Assembly (NCBI GenBank): GCA_029941885.1
Contig: JAPYTP010000007.1
Location: 27,790-74,609, forward strand
Length of the DNA stretch: 46,820 nt
Source: Myxococcota bacterium
GTDB lineage: Bacteria; Myxococcota_A; UBA9160; UBA4427
Direction: 5' to 3'
Part shown: positions 25,702 through 33,575 of the stretch, in pieces
Position numbering within the stretch: the first letter of the stretch is position 1
Layout: every line of letters begins with the position of its first letter
Notes under the pieces: generated by a model
What the model was told of the DNA's origin: nothing
The model's database searches: none
The model's input: the letters and a program-made list of their open reading frames with translations, nothing else
Made by a program: the position numbers and the translations under genes

Positions 25702-25784
25702 CACTCGCTCGCACCCATGAATCCCCATTCGCACTCAGCGGAAAATGGGCTCAGTCGTTCACGCATCGAGACGTAGGCTCGACG

Positions 25785-27029
25785 TCAGGCTGCAGCGTAG
25801 ACCTCGGGGTCGAGCGCGCCGCTCGACTCGCCCCCGTCGAGGCCAAGTTTCTTCGTCGCTCGAAGGACCGAAGAGCCAATCGCCGCGATGCGGATGTCGC
25901 CAAGAGGCGTCCCCCCAACCCGGTTGTTGATCATCGCCATCGAGAGCCTGCGTGAAGGATCCGCCCACGCCCCCGATCCTCCGAAACCAAAGTGTCCGAA
26001 CGCCGACTCGAGCCCGCCACGACAAGTGAATGCGGTGTGATAGCCGAGACGCCATCCCATTCGAATCGGCAGCACCAGATCGCGGGTCGTCACCTGAATG
26101 CGACTCATCCGGTCGATCGTGCTCGGCCTGAACAGCTCGACCCCATCCAGGGTTCCCCCTTCGGCGATCGCCGCATAGATGCGTGCCAGGGAACGGGCCG
26201 TAAAGAGTCCGTTCGCTGCGGGCACCGGCACCCCGAGGATTCGCTCGTCGAAGAGCAGCTCGGCGTTGTCAGGGGGGACCAGCGCGTCCAGGATATGTTT
26301 CATGTCGAGCGGTGAACCGAAGAGGCGATGGAGTCGCGTCAGGTTTTCCGCGGTCCGATCAGAGAAGAGCGCGCTCATCAGGCTCGACTGCTTCGATCCG
26401 AGAGGCGGCGAGAGTTGCGCGGCGCGGGCGCGGGCCTCTGCCGGGGCTCCGATATAGATTCCGTCGAGACCGAGCGGCTCTTCGAGTTCGGTGCGGATCA
26501 CCTCGCCGAGGGATTGCCCGGTGATGCGTTGGATCAACTCGCCGGTCAGCCAGCCGTACGTCAGCGCATGATAGGCGCTCCGCGTCTGGGGTTTCGCCTC
26601 TGCTCGAGCGAGGCGATCGACCATGTAATCCCAGTCGAGAATACGATCCCCGCGGTCGAGAAGCGGGCGAAGACGCGACAGCCCCGCGCGATGCGTCATC
26701 AGATCGCGAACGCTGATCGTCCCCTTCCCTGCCGCCGCGAACTCGGGCCAATAGCGCGCGATCGGATCGTCGTAGTTGAGTTCGCCGCGATCGACGAGCA
26801 TGTTGAGAAGAGTGGACGTGACGCCCTTCGAGGTCGAGAAGGACATCGACATCGTGTCCTCCCGCCAGGAACGACCGACTTCGTCCCGAACACCGCCCCA
26901 CAAGTCGACGACCTTGCGGCCCTGGTAGTAGACGCAGACGGCTGCGCCGCCGCCGCTCGAGTCGATCTGTTTCTCGAAGGCCTGGGCGACAGGCCAGAAC
27001 GACGCCGCAGCGGTCCCCTCAATCGTCAT
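25785..27029 (-). CDS. Serine hydrolase, beta-lactamase / EstB-like esterase family
   Basis: 414 residues from the ATG at 27029, preceded by GGGGGGTGAG. The S-x-x-K catalytic motif is Ser65-Thr-Ser-Lys68 in SFSTSKGV. A Tyr in AYHALTYGWLTGELI takes the place of the Y-x-N motif (Tyr-His-Ala here). The third motif is HFGFGGSGAWADP near the C-terminus. LMTHRAGL is typical of this family. No signal peptide is seen, so a cytosolic esterase, lactonase or transesterase is more likely than a drug-inactivating beta-lactamase. An intrinsic terminator follows. It diverges from the epimerase gene at 27261. Confidence 0.9.
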   Translation of the reverse strand: MTIEGTAAASFWPVAQAFEKQIDSSGGGAAVCVYYQGRKVVDLWGGVRDEVGRSWREDTMSMSFSTSKGVTSTLLNMLVDRGELNYDDPIARYWPEFAAAGKGTISVRDLMTHRAGLSRLRPLLDRGDRILDWDYMVDRLARAEAKPQTRSAYHALTYGWLTGELIQRITGQSLGEVIRTELEEPLGLDGIYIGAPAEARARAAQLSPPLGSKQSSLMSALFSDRTAENLTRLHRLFGSPLDMKHILDALVPPDNAELLFDERILGVPVPAANGLFTARSLARIYAAIAEGGTLDGVELFRPSTIDRMSRIQVTTRDLVLPIRMGWRLGYHTAFTCRGGLESAFGHFGFGGSGAWADPSRRLSMAMINNRVGGTPLGDIRIAAIGSSVLRATKKLGLDGGESSGALDPEVYAAA

Positions 27030-27163
27030 CTCACCCCCCGGTGTGACCCACTCGATCAACTACGATCGCAGGGTCCCGATTGACAGGCCGATTTGTGCGC
27101 TGCCAACCGCGCATGAGCATACCGCTAACTCGGGACGAACGGGGGAGCCACGCCAATGGCCAC

Positions 27164-27193
27164 TGACCGCAGGTCAACGCGATGTTCTTGACA
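27164..27193 (+). promoter_or_regulatory. Operator-like repeat and -35 element upstream of the epimerase operon
   Basis: TGACC-GCA-GGTCA (27164-27176) is a perfect inverted repeat. A consensus -35 hexamer, TTGACA, follows at 27188-27193. The expected -10 about 17 bp later (ATTTCC) is poor, so the promoter call is tentative. The epimerase ATG is 68 bp beyond the hexamer. Confidence 0.4.
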
Positions 27194-27260
27194 CCCTAGA
27201 GCCGCGTTCGATTTCCTGAAGGCTCGTTCACAAAACCCCGAAACCCGCTGGAGTAAATCC

Positions 27261-28298
27261 ATGAGAGTCCTTGTCACCGGCGGAACCGGCTTCATCGGAA
27301 CCCATACGGTCCGAGCGCTCCTCGGCTCGGGACATGACGTCAGGCTGCTGGTTCGAAACGGGGAGAAGGCGCGCAAACTCTGGGCGCACGAGCCTCGCGT
27401 CCTCGAGGACCTCGTCGTCGGCAAGATCACGTCGGGGCCCGCCACCGTCGATGCGCTGCGGGAATGCCAGGGACTCGTCCACACCGCCGCCCCCGTCGCC
27501 CTTGCGGTCTCCCGATCTGAAGCCCGGGCGGTTGCCCGCGACAATCTGCGTGCGGTGCGCATGCTGATCGACCGTGCACTCGAAGATGGCGTCGAACGGA
27601 TCGTTCACCTGTCGACGACCGCACTGCTCGACACGTCGGGCCTGAAGGTAGCGACCGAAGATGCACCGATCGTGGAAGGCGGCGACACCTATGCGCTATC
27701 GAAATCCGCGCCCGAGATACATCTTCGACGGTTGCAGGGCGAGGGAGCCCCGGTCTCGATCGTCTATCCACCCGGTGTGATCGGCCCCGACGATCCCGGT
27801 CTGTCCGAGGCGATGACCGGCATCCAGCAATTCCTGCAGGCGAGCGTGGTCGTGACGAGTTCTGGATTCCAGACCGTCGATGTCCGCGATCTCGCCGCGG
27901 TGCATCTCGCGCTCATCGAACGCAAACCCGAGCCCGGACGATTCATCGCCGCCGGACGCTACCTGCGCTGGGAAGAGTTTGCAGAACTCCTCGACCGGGC
28001 GGCCGGGATCCGGCTCCCGCGAATCAATCTGCCCGGACGCGCCATTCGATTCCTGGGGCGACTCGGCGATCGCCTCCGGCCCCTGATAGAGGTCGATCCT
28101 TCGATCTCCAGAGAGGCGACCCGCCTTGCAACCCAGTGGGTCGAGTTCGATTCGAGCCACGTCACCGCGGAGCTCGGCATCCGATTCCGCGATCCCTACG
28201 AGACCCTCAACGACACGGTGCGTTGGCTCGCCGAGAAAGGTCATGTCGATCCGGAGCGTGCGCTCCGTTTCACCCACCCGGGTCGCGGAAGGAACTGA
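27261..28298 (+). CDS. NAD-dependent epimerase/dehydratase family (extended SDR)
   Basis: A 345-residue extended SDR. The cofactor motif TGGTGFIG lies at residues 7-14, followed by an Arg-rich second strand end (LLVRNGEKARKLW) that suggests NADP. The Tyr-Lys pair is in YALSKSAPE, the Thr/Ser in HLSTTALLD. The rest resembles dihydroflavonol-reductase or 3-beta-hydroxysteroid-dehydrogenase-like members (VIGPDDPG, VDVRDLAAVHLALIE) more than sugar epimerases. GGAGTAAATCC precedes the ATG. It heads a rightward run of four genes. The substrate is unknown. Confidence 0.9.
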   Translation: MRVLVTGGTGFIGTHTVRALLGSGHDVRLLVRNGEKARKLWAHEPRVLEDLVVGKITSGPATVDALRECQGLVHTAAPVALAVSRSEARAVARDNLRAVRMLIDRALEDGVERIVHLSTTALLDTSGLKVATEDAPIVEGGDTYALSKSAPEIHLRRLQGEGAPVSIVYPPGVIGPDDPGLSEAMTGIQQFLQASVVVTSSGFQTVDVRDLAAVHLALIERKPEPGRFIAAGRYLRWEEFAELLDRAAGIRLPRINLPGRAIRFLGRLGDRLRPLIEVDPSISREATRLATQWVEFDSSHVTAELGIRFRDPYETLNDTVRWLAEKGHVDPERALRFTHPGRGRN

Positions 28299-28346
28299 CC
28301 GGCGTCGAAGTCACGAAGGCTTTCCCGCGTGTTAAACTAGCGGCAG

Positions 28347-28360
28347 CCGGCTTCGGCCGG
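28347..28360. other. Small TTCG-loop hairpin between epimerase and SDR genes
   Basis: CCGGC-TTCG-GCCGG is a 5-bp stem with the stable TTCG tetraloop in the 101-bp gap. No T-run follows. It may be an RNA-processing or stabilising element, or of no consequence. Confidence 0.35.
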
Positions 28361-28399
28361 AATCCAGCGTGCTTCTGCACGACCGAGGACACGAACGAA

Positions 28400-29203
28400 A
28401 TGGGCGATCGACTCGCGGGCAAGATCACGATCATCACGGGCGCGGGCAGCGGCATCGGCCGCGCGAGCGCGCTGCGTTTCGCCTCAGAGGGCGCGACGGT
28501 GATCGTTAACGACGTCAATAGCAGCGGTGCGGAGGAAACGGTCAAACTCGTCGTGAAGGCCGCCCGCGCAGGCAGCGGTCCGGCCGTAGCGCACCCGGCG
28601 GACGTGACTGATCCCAAGCAGGTCGACGAACTCGTCGCCCGCGCGACCCGGGACTACGGGCGCCTCGATGTCATGTTCAACAACGCCGGCGGAGCGCAGC
28701 CGGAGTCGACGGTCGAGATGACGGTCGAAAAATACAGGTCGATTCTCGCGCTGAACCTCGACGGAGTCTTCTACGGGACCCAAGCCGCACTGCGCGTGAT
28801 GCTCCCACGGAAGAGCGGTTGCATCCTGATGACGACGTCCGGTGCCGGACTCGGCGCGGTCCATCACCTCGCTGCCTACGGAATGGCCAAGGCCGGCGTG
28901 ATCAACCTCGGCAAGAGCGTGGCCGCGGAATACGGGCCACGAGGGATCCGATCGAACGTGATCTCACCGGGCCCGATGGGCAGCCCGGGTTTCATGAGCT
29001 GGCTCGACACCATCGAGGGCGGTCTCGAGCGATTCGAAGCCGAAGTTCCCGTCCGCCGGCTCGGCACTCCCGAGGATATCGCCAGCACCGCCGTCTTCCT
29101 CGCCTCGGACGAAGCCAGTTTCGTGAGCGGAATCGTCGTGCCTGTCGATGGCGGGATCTCCTCGCAATATCCAACGCCGCAATTCGACCTGCCGGACGTC
29201 TGA
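28400..29203 (+). CDS. Short-chain dehydrogenase/reductase (SDR), 3-hydroxyacyl/3-oxoacyl type
   Basis: 267 residues from the ATG at 28400, with GAGGAC upstream; the longer open frame overlaps the epimerase gene and is not favoured. Classical SDR marks: TGAGSGIG, FNNAGG, Ser in MTTSGAG, Tyr-Lys in AAYGMAKAG, and the C-terminal VSGIVVPVDGG. An Asp after the second strand (VNDVN) favours NAD. It likely oxidises or reduces a hydroxyacyl, steroid or alicyclic alcohol. It is followed 22 bp later by the phytanoyl-CoA-dioxygenase-like gene. Confidence 0.92.
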   Translation: MGDRLAGKITIITGAGSGIGRASALRFASEGATVIVNDVNSSGAEETVKLVVKAARAGSGPAVAHPADVTDPKQVDELVARATRDYGRLDVMFNNAGGAQPESTVEMTVEKYRSILALNLDGVFYGTQAALRVMLPRKSGCILMTTSGAGLGAVHHLAAYGMAKAGVINLGKSVAAEYGPRGIRSNVISPGPMGSPGFMSWLDTIEGGLERFEAEVPVRRLGTPEDIASTAVFLASDEASFVSGIVVPVDGGISSQYPTPQFDLPDV

Positions 29204-29225
29204 CACGCCCTCCCTGGAGCCCACG

Positions 29226-30086
29226 ATGACAACAGCTTTCCGATCAGCAGCGCCCCCCCCGGAGCTGACTCACCTCGACCGCGGCGGCGACCTGGATTCT
29301 ATCTGGAAAGCGCTCGACGAAGACGGCGGCGTCATCGTCGACGACTTCATTTCCCCGACGATCCTCGAACAGTTGCGAACGGAGATGTTGCCCCATGTGA
29401 CCGCTCATCCTCCCGGCAGCACTCATCCGGCTCGGCTCTGGACCGACTTCCACGGAACCGAAACCAAGCGAATCACGGGGCTATGCGAAAAGAGCGAGGG
29501 CTGGTCGACACTCCTCTGTGACCCCCTCTACCAGATGCTCGGCGATCGATACCTTGGCGAGGGCAACTACTACCTCAACACGGCGCAGCTGATCTGCATC
29601 GGTCCCAACGAAACTTCCCAGCTTCTTCATCGCGACGAACTGAACTGGCCCTCCGCAACGAATTCGGACAGCGAGCTCACGATCACTGCACTCTTTGCGC
29701 TCACCGACTTCACCGAGGAGAACGGAGCGACGGTCGTCGTACCCGGAAGCCATCGCTGGACGGATTCGATGCGCGAGGTTCGCGAAGAGGAGATCGGGCG
29801 TGCGACGATGCGAGCGGGCGCGGCACTCTTCTACAGCGGCAAGATCATTCACGGCGGTGGACCGAACAGCTCGACGGATGAATGGCGAATCGGCCTTCAT
29901 GCGGGGTTCGTGCTCGGTTGGCTGCGCTCAGAAGAGAACCATCAGCTGACCACCTCCCTCGAGACCGCGAGGCGCCTCCCAGAGCGAGTTCAGCGACTCA
30001 TCGGCTTTCGATCCTACGAGCAACCGCTGGGTGGACGGCTCGGGCTGGTCGACTACAACGACGCCGCGAGACTTCTCGACACCTGA
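29226..30086 (+). CDS. Phytanoyl-CoA dioxygenase (PhyH) family, Fe(II)/2-oxoglutarate oxygenase
   Basis: 286 residues from the ATG at 29226. The iron-binding triad is His135 and Asp137 (LLHRDELNW) and His209 (KIIHGGGPN). Arg221 (EWRIGLHAGF) is placed to bind 2-oxoglutarate. ENGATVVVPGSHRW is typical of the family. Members hydroxylate the alpha carbon of branched acyl-CoAs or act on diverse small molecules; the substrate is not clear. It is co-directional with, and 22 bp downstream of, an SDR. Confidence 0.9.
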   Translation: MTTAFRSAAPPPELTHLDRGGDLDSIWKALDEDGGVIVDDFISPTILEQLRTEMLPHVTAHPPGSTHPARLWTDFHGTETKRITGLCEKSEGWSTLLCDPLYQMLGDRYLGEGNYYLNTAQLICIGPNETSQLLHRDELNWPSATNSDSELTITALFALTDFTEENGATVVVPGSHRWTDSMREVREEEIGRATMRAGAALFYSGKIIHGGGPNSSTDEWRIGLHAGFVLGWLRSEENHQLTTSLETARRLPERVQRLIGFRSYEQPLGGRLGLVDYNDAARLLDT

Positions 30087-30221
30087 GTGCCTCCACGGGG
30101 ACTTCGCCGAAGCAGCCATAAGACCCGAATGGCCGGGAACCTCTTTCCATATCGGCTCCCCTCCGCAACGTTCAGAAGAGCCGCACGTTCTTGGGAAGCC
30201 ACACGCAAGGAGCGCTGATCA

Positions 30222-30647
30222 ATGCAAGAGAGCCGCGGAGCAATGACGTGGACCATGCTCGTCATCGGCATCGGAATGATCGCCAACGCTCTATGGATGC
30301 TGGCCGGCCCGATGCACTGGTATACAGACCTGCCGGCCGCCGTTCCCGATACCGGCCCCTTCAATCCCCACTTCGTTAGGGATATCGGATGTGCCTTCCT
30401 CGCTTCGGGCGTCGCCCTCGTATGGGCATTCAAGAGCCCTCGCTTCCGACTTCCCCTGGCCTCCATCGCGGCCCTCTTTCTGGCCGCGCACGCGATCCTG
30501 CATGCCTATGACACGCTGCGGGGTGCGCTCGGCCACGCCCATTGGCTGCTCGATCTGCCCGGGGTCTACCTGCCAGGTCTCCTGCTTCCGTGGATCGCAT
30601 TTTCCCTGGCCCGCGAAGACCGCGAGGCCATTGCGATTTCCGACTGA
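30222..30647 (+). CDS. Small four-helix integral membrane protein of unknown function
   Basis: 141 residues with AAGGAG nine bases before the ATG at 30222 (an ATG at 30243 is also possible). Four hydrophobic stretches are seen: about 9-30, 53-68, 74-95 and 107-127, with a short charged tail. Charged and His residues between the segments (FVRDIG, AHAILHAYDTL, GHAHWLLDLPG) could face the membrane or bind a ligand. I do not recognise the family with confidence; it resembles small DoxX/DUF4345-like membrane proteins. It follows PhyH by 135 bp. Confidence 0.75.
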   Translation: MQESRGAMTWTMLVIGIGMIANALWMLAGPMHWYTDLPAAVPDTGPFNPHFVRDIGCAFLASGVALVWAFKSPRFRLPLASIAALFLAAHAILHAYDTLRGALGHAHWLLDLPGVYLPGLLLPWIAFSLAREDREAIAISD

Positions 30648-30691
30648 AAAAGCCCCCGCTCCGACCACGAGGAACTCAGCATGGCCCGGCA

Positions 30692-30970
30692 CTACCCGTC
30701 GTCGTCCTCGCTCGAAACTTCCGATTTCGGCGATTCGGCGGTTTCGGCGTGGCCAGCGGCTTCGGGCAGGCCTTCGACACGCCACGCGCAACCCGACCGA
30801 CGTCGCTTGTCGGCCTCACTCGCGTCGGTCGCCAGAGTTTCGACCTGTTTTGGCTCCGGGGGACGGCGTGGGCGCCGAATCGTATTCGACGCGACATGGA
30901 CACGGAGGCGTCCCGACAGGTCGTAGATCATCGTCTCACTGATTCCGAGTTCCTGGAAGCGCTCTCGCAT
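30692..30970 (-). CDS. Possible C-terminal part of the adjacent membrane protein, or small separate gene
   Basis: A 92-residue frame beginning at ATG 30970 and overlapping the upstream membrane-protein frame by 43 bp. The first part (ERFQELGISETMIYDLSGRL) reads like the continuation of a folded domain; the rest is charged, Pro/Ser/Glu-rich and ends in an acidic tail. No ribosome site is evident. The best explanation is a frameshift that splits one gene, at about 30965-30972. A separate overlapping gene cannot be excluded. Confidence 0.45.
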   Translation of the reverse strand: MRERFQELGISETMIYDLSGRLRVHVASNTIRRPRRPPEPKQVETLATDASEADKRRRSGCAWRVEGLPEAAGHAETAESPKSEVSSEDDDG

Positions 30971-31710
30971 GCCCCGGCCTCTTCGATCTGGCCGTCCAAG
31001 CTGAGGCGCAGGAAGCCCGGATGGATCTTTCCGATCAAGAGCCCGCCCTTGCCGTGTTCACTTCGGTAGGGCGAGAAGATGAAGGGTGAGACACCGGAGA
31101 GATCGTTGTAGTCATAGGACTCGACCGTCGATTCCTCCGTCCCGATGAAATTCGTGCTGATGAACCCGAACAGGATGAGCAGGGGCAGAGCCGCCGCGAC
31201 GAGCGCCAGACGGCGACCCCTCGGCCACATCACCCACTGGTTGTGAAGCGACTGGTAGGTCGCGGCCGCACCCCGAAGCACCGTTGTCCCGGACTCCGCC
31301 TCGGCGAGCGCCTCGCGGCTGATCAGCCGCATTTCGTCCGCGGCATCGTCTTCACCGACCCGGTGCATCGCGGCAAGCCGCTTCTTTTCTGCGTTCAGCG
31401 CCGACATGGGTGCCAGCAGATGCTTCGTCTTGATCCCAGAGAGGATGCTCGCGAGTTCGTAGTCGTTTGCGGTCGTGAGCTTTTCGGAAACCGAGCGCCC
31501 AAGACGTTCATTCAGTTCGCTGACCCACGCGCTGGAGAGTTCGAGCTCCGAGATTCCCAGTTTTGCGAGCTGGGACTGAACGGCCCCGAGATCCCGAACG
31601 AGCAATCCGACAACCGACGTCCGGGAACGAGTAGCTCGGGCGGCGGCTCCCGACCGCTGCGGGACCCTTGCGGACAGGAGACCGAGTCTGCACCGCGTCG
31701 CTCTGCACAC
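30928..31710 (-). CDS. Single-pass membrane protein of unknown function, possibly frameshifted near its 3' end
   Basis: Up to 260 residues. The N-terminal start is unsure: the first ~30 residues are Arg-rich and unlike a normal start, and a TTG or GTT near VVGLLVRD may be used. A helical cytoplasmic part (about residues 35-160) contains LGISELELSSAWVSELNERLG and KKRLAAMHRVGEDDAADEM. One membrane segment follows (LALVAAALPLLILFGFIST), then a beta-rich outer part with GKIHPGFLRLSLDGQIEE. After that the frame ends in a low-quality tail, while another frame at 30970 carries a plausible continuation. The family is not recognised. It diverges from the DegT gene at 31796. Confidence 0.55.
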   Translation of the reverse strand: MCRATRCRLGLLSARVPQRSGAAARATRSRTSVVGLLVRDLGAVQSQLAKLGISELELSSAWVSELNERLGRSVSEKLTTANDYELASILSGIKTKHLLAPMSALNAEKKRLAAMHRVGEDDAADEMRLISREALAEAESGTTVLRGAAATYQSLHNQWVMWPRGRRLALVAAALPLLILFGFISTNFIGTEESTVESYDYNDLSGVSPFIFSPYRSEHGKGGLLIGKIHPGFLRLSLDGQIEEAGACESASRNSESVRR

Positions 31711-31795
31711 TTCTCGGCCGTGGAGCAGGCGCGAGGGACTGCCCTACAGTGTCCCCAAGTCTTCAACCATCCCGATACGACTTGGAGAACCCCCC

Positions 31796-33043
31796 GTGAG
31801 CCGAATCGAACCCCGCATCATCCGCTACGGCGGCGCCCTCTTCGACGAGAACGAAATCGACCGCGTGAACGCGCAGCTCCGAGACCCGATGGGACTCATC
31901 CCCGGCGAAAAGGTCATGGAGTTCGAGCAGCGCGTCGCGGACTACATGGGCATGCAGCATGGCGTGATGGTGAACTCGGGATCATCTGCACTGATGATCG
32001 CCATGCGGCTGGCGAATCTACCCCTCGGCTCCGAAGTGATCACCCCGGCGCTGACGTTCTCTTCCGATGTGGCCGCCATCTATCACGTAGGCTGCACACC
32101 GGTCTTTCTCGACGTCGGACTCTCGGACTATCAGATCAACGTCGATCAGATTCCGGACGTGGTATCGGACAAGACCCGCGCGATCCTGATTCCGGACCTC
32201 GTCGGGGGCATCTGCGACTGGGACAAGGTTCGCGCCTATGCGGACGCGCACGACCTCTTCGTGATCCACGACAGCGCCGACACCCTCGGCGGAACGCTGC
32301 GCGGCCGCAAGACCGCCACCCGTGCGGACATCTCGATCACGAGCTTCTCCATCCACCACATCATCACCGCGCTCGGCAACGGCGGGATGGTCTTCTTCGA
32401 CGACGACAAATACCTGGACCGCGCACTCGCGCTGCGGGCCTGGGGACGTTCTTCGGAGAAGTGGATGTTCGGCACGAAGACGAACGACAGCGACGGCCGC
32501 TTCCTCGAGGACGTGGACGGGGTCGAATACGACGGCCTCTTCATCTTCGAGGAGAATGCCTACGGCTTCATTCCGAACGAATGTGGAGCCGCCTTCGGGC
32601 TCGGTCAGATGGACAAGATCGACACGCTCTGGAAGCTGCGCGAAGAGCGCTTCGGATGGCACACCGAGTTCCTTCGCAAGCACGAAGACAAGTTCGTCAT
32701 TCCAACGGTCCTCCCCGAGACGGAGACGACCTGGCTCTGCTACCCGATCCAGCTTCGACCCGAAACCGGCTGGAGCCGGCGCAAGTTCCAGATCCAGCTC
32801 GAAGACTCGGGCATCATGAGCCGCGTGATCTTCTCCGGGAACATCACTCGACATCCGATGCTTCGTCACCAGGAATTTCGCACACACCCGGACGGACTCA
32901 GGACCTGCGATCAGATCATGGAGCACGGCATCATGCTTCCCTGCCAGCCCACCCTCACACGAGAGGATTGCGGCTACCTTTACCAGGTGATCGAGGACTT
33001 CATCGCGGCCGAAGGCGAGGTCACGGCCAAGCCGCTCGGATAG
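31796..33043 (+). CDS. DegT/DnrJ/EryC1/StrS-family PLP protein, ColD/RfbH-like with His in place of catalytic Lys
   Basis: 415 residues from a GTG at 31796 with GGAG eight bases upstream. The aminotransferase fold is clear: NSGSSALMIAMR, PALTFSSDVAAIY, and the PLP-ring Asp in HDSADTLGG. Where aminotransferases hold the Schiff-base Lys, this protein has SFSIHHIITALGNGG with His187-His188. In ColD (GDP-4-keto-6-deoxymannose 3-dehydratase) and RfbH a His sits here. The C-terminal FSGNITRHP also matches these 3-dehydratases. The Cys ligands of RfbH's iron-sulfur cluster are missing, so ColD is the closer model. A sugar 3-deoxygenation role is known for the relatives; no other sugar-nucleotide gene lies in the window, so the substrate is open. 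Confidence 0.87.
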   Translation: MSRIEPRIIRYGGALFDENEIDRVNAQLRDPMGLIPGEKVMEFEQRVADYMGMQHGVMVNSGSSALMIAMRLANLPLGSEVITPALTFSSDVAAIYHVGCTPVFLDVGLSDYQINVDQIPDVVSDKTRAILIPDLVGGICDWDKVRAYADAHDLFVIHDSADTLGGTLRGRKTATRADISITSFSIHHIITALGNGGMVFFDDDKYLDRALALRAWGRSSEKWMFGTKTNDSDGRFLEDVDGVEYDGLFIFEENAYGFIPNECGAAFGLGQMDKIDTLWKLREERFGWHTEFLRKHEDKFVIPTVLPETETTWLCYPIQLRPETGWSRRKFQIQLEDSGIMSRVIFSGNITRHPMLRHQEFRTHPDGLRTCDQIMEHGIMLPCQPTLTREDCGYLYQVIEDFIAAEGEVTAKPLG

Positions 33044-33173
33044 GGCCATCCCGCACGAAGAGAGAACAGCCCAACCATGGATAGACGGACTGCATTCACG
33101 AGCACCCCCTCAGAATTCGAACCAACCCACACGACTCCCCAGCGAGTTCAACCTACGAAATGGAACCACCATC

Positions 33174-33554
33174 ATGGCCGATGCAGAACGCCGCAAGCGC
33201 GGAGTCGAGATGCTCAACAAGGTCTACGCGGGAGATGTCGTCGTCCCACCCGAGGGCAATGTATTCATCGATACCATGCTCGAGCAGGTCTTCGCCGAGG
33301 TCTGGTCCCGGGACGTGCTCTCGATGCGCGACCGTCGAATCCTGCTCCTGGGCATCATCGCCGAAAAGGGCGAGGTGGCGACCTTTGGTATTCAGGTCAA
33401 GGCCGCCCTCAAGAATGGTGAGCTCACGCCCGAGGAGATCCGCGAATTCATGCTGATGATCGCGCAATATGCCGGCTATCCCCGCGCAGCCGCACTGGTC
33501 GGCGTCATCGAAGCACAGATCGCCGAGGTCGAAAAAGAGAAAGCCGCCGGCTGA
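33174..33554 (+). CDS. Carboxymuconolactone decarboxylase (CMD) family protein
   Basis: 126 residues, all-helical, of the CMD/AhpD fold. The arrangement RRKRGVEMLNKVYAGD ... AEVWSRDVLSMRDRRILLLGI ... ALKNGELTPEEIREFMLMIAQYAGYPRA follows 4-carboxymuconolactone decarboxylases. It has no Cys, so it is not an AhpD-type peroxidase. The His usual in the EL-x-x-H segment is replaced (EVATFGIQVKAAL), so the decarboxylase activity is doubtful. It follows the ColD-like gene by 130 bp. Role unknown. Confidence 0.85.
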   Translation: MADAERRKRGVEMLNKVYAGDVVVPPEGNVFIDTMLEQVFAEVWSRDVLSMRDRRILLLGIIAEKGEVATFGIQVKAALKNGELTPEEIREFMLMIAQYAGYPRAAALVGVIEAQIAEVEKEKAAG

Positions 33555-33575
33555 ACCGCCTCGGGAGTCGACGCG

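Noticed and set aside
25785..27029. Antibiotic-inactivating beta-lactamase
   Set aside because: It lacks a signal peptide and the Y-x-N motif is Y-H-A; the protein fits esterase-type members of the fold better.
31243..33084. 613-codon frame on the plus strand over the DegT gene
   Set aside because: It is an off-frame shadow of the ColD-like gene, with long Arg/His/Pro runs and no family signature.
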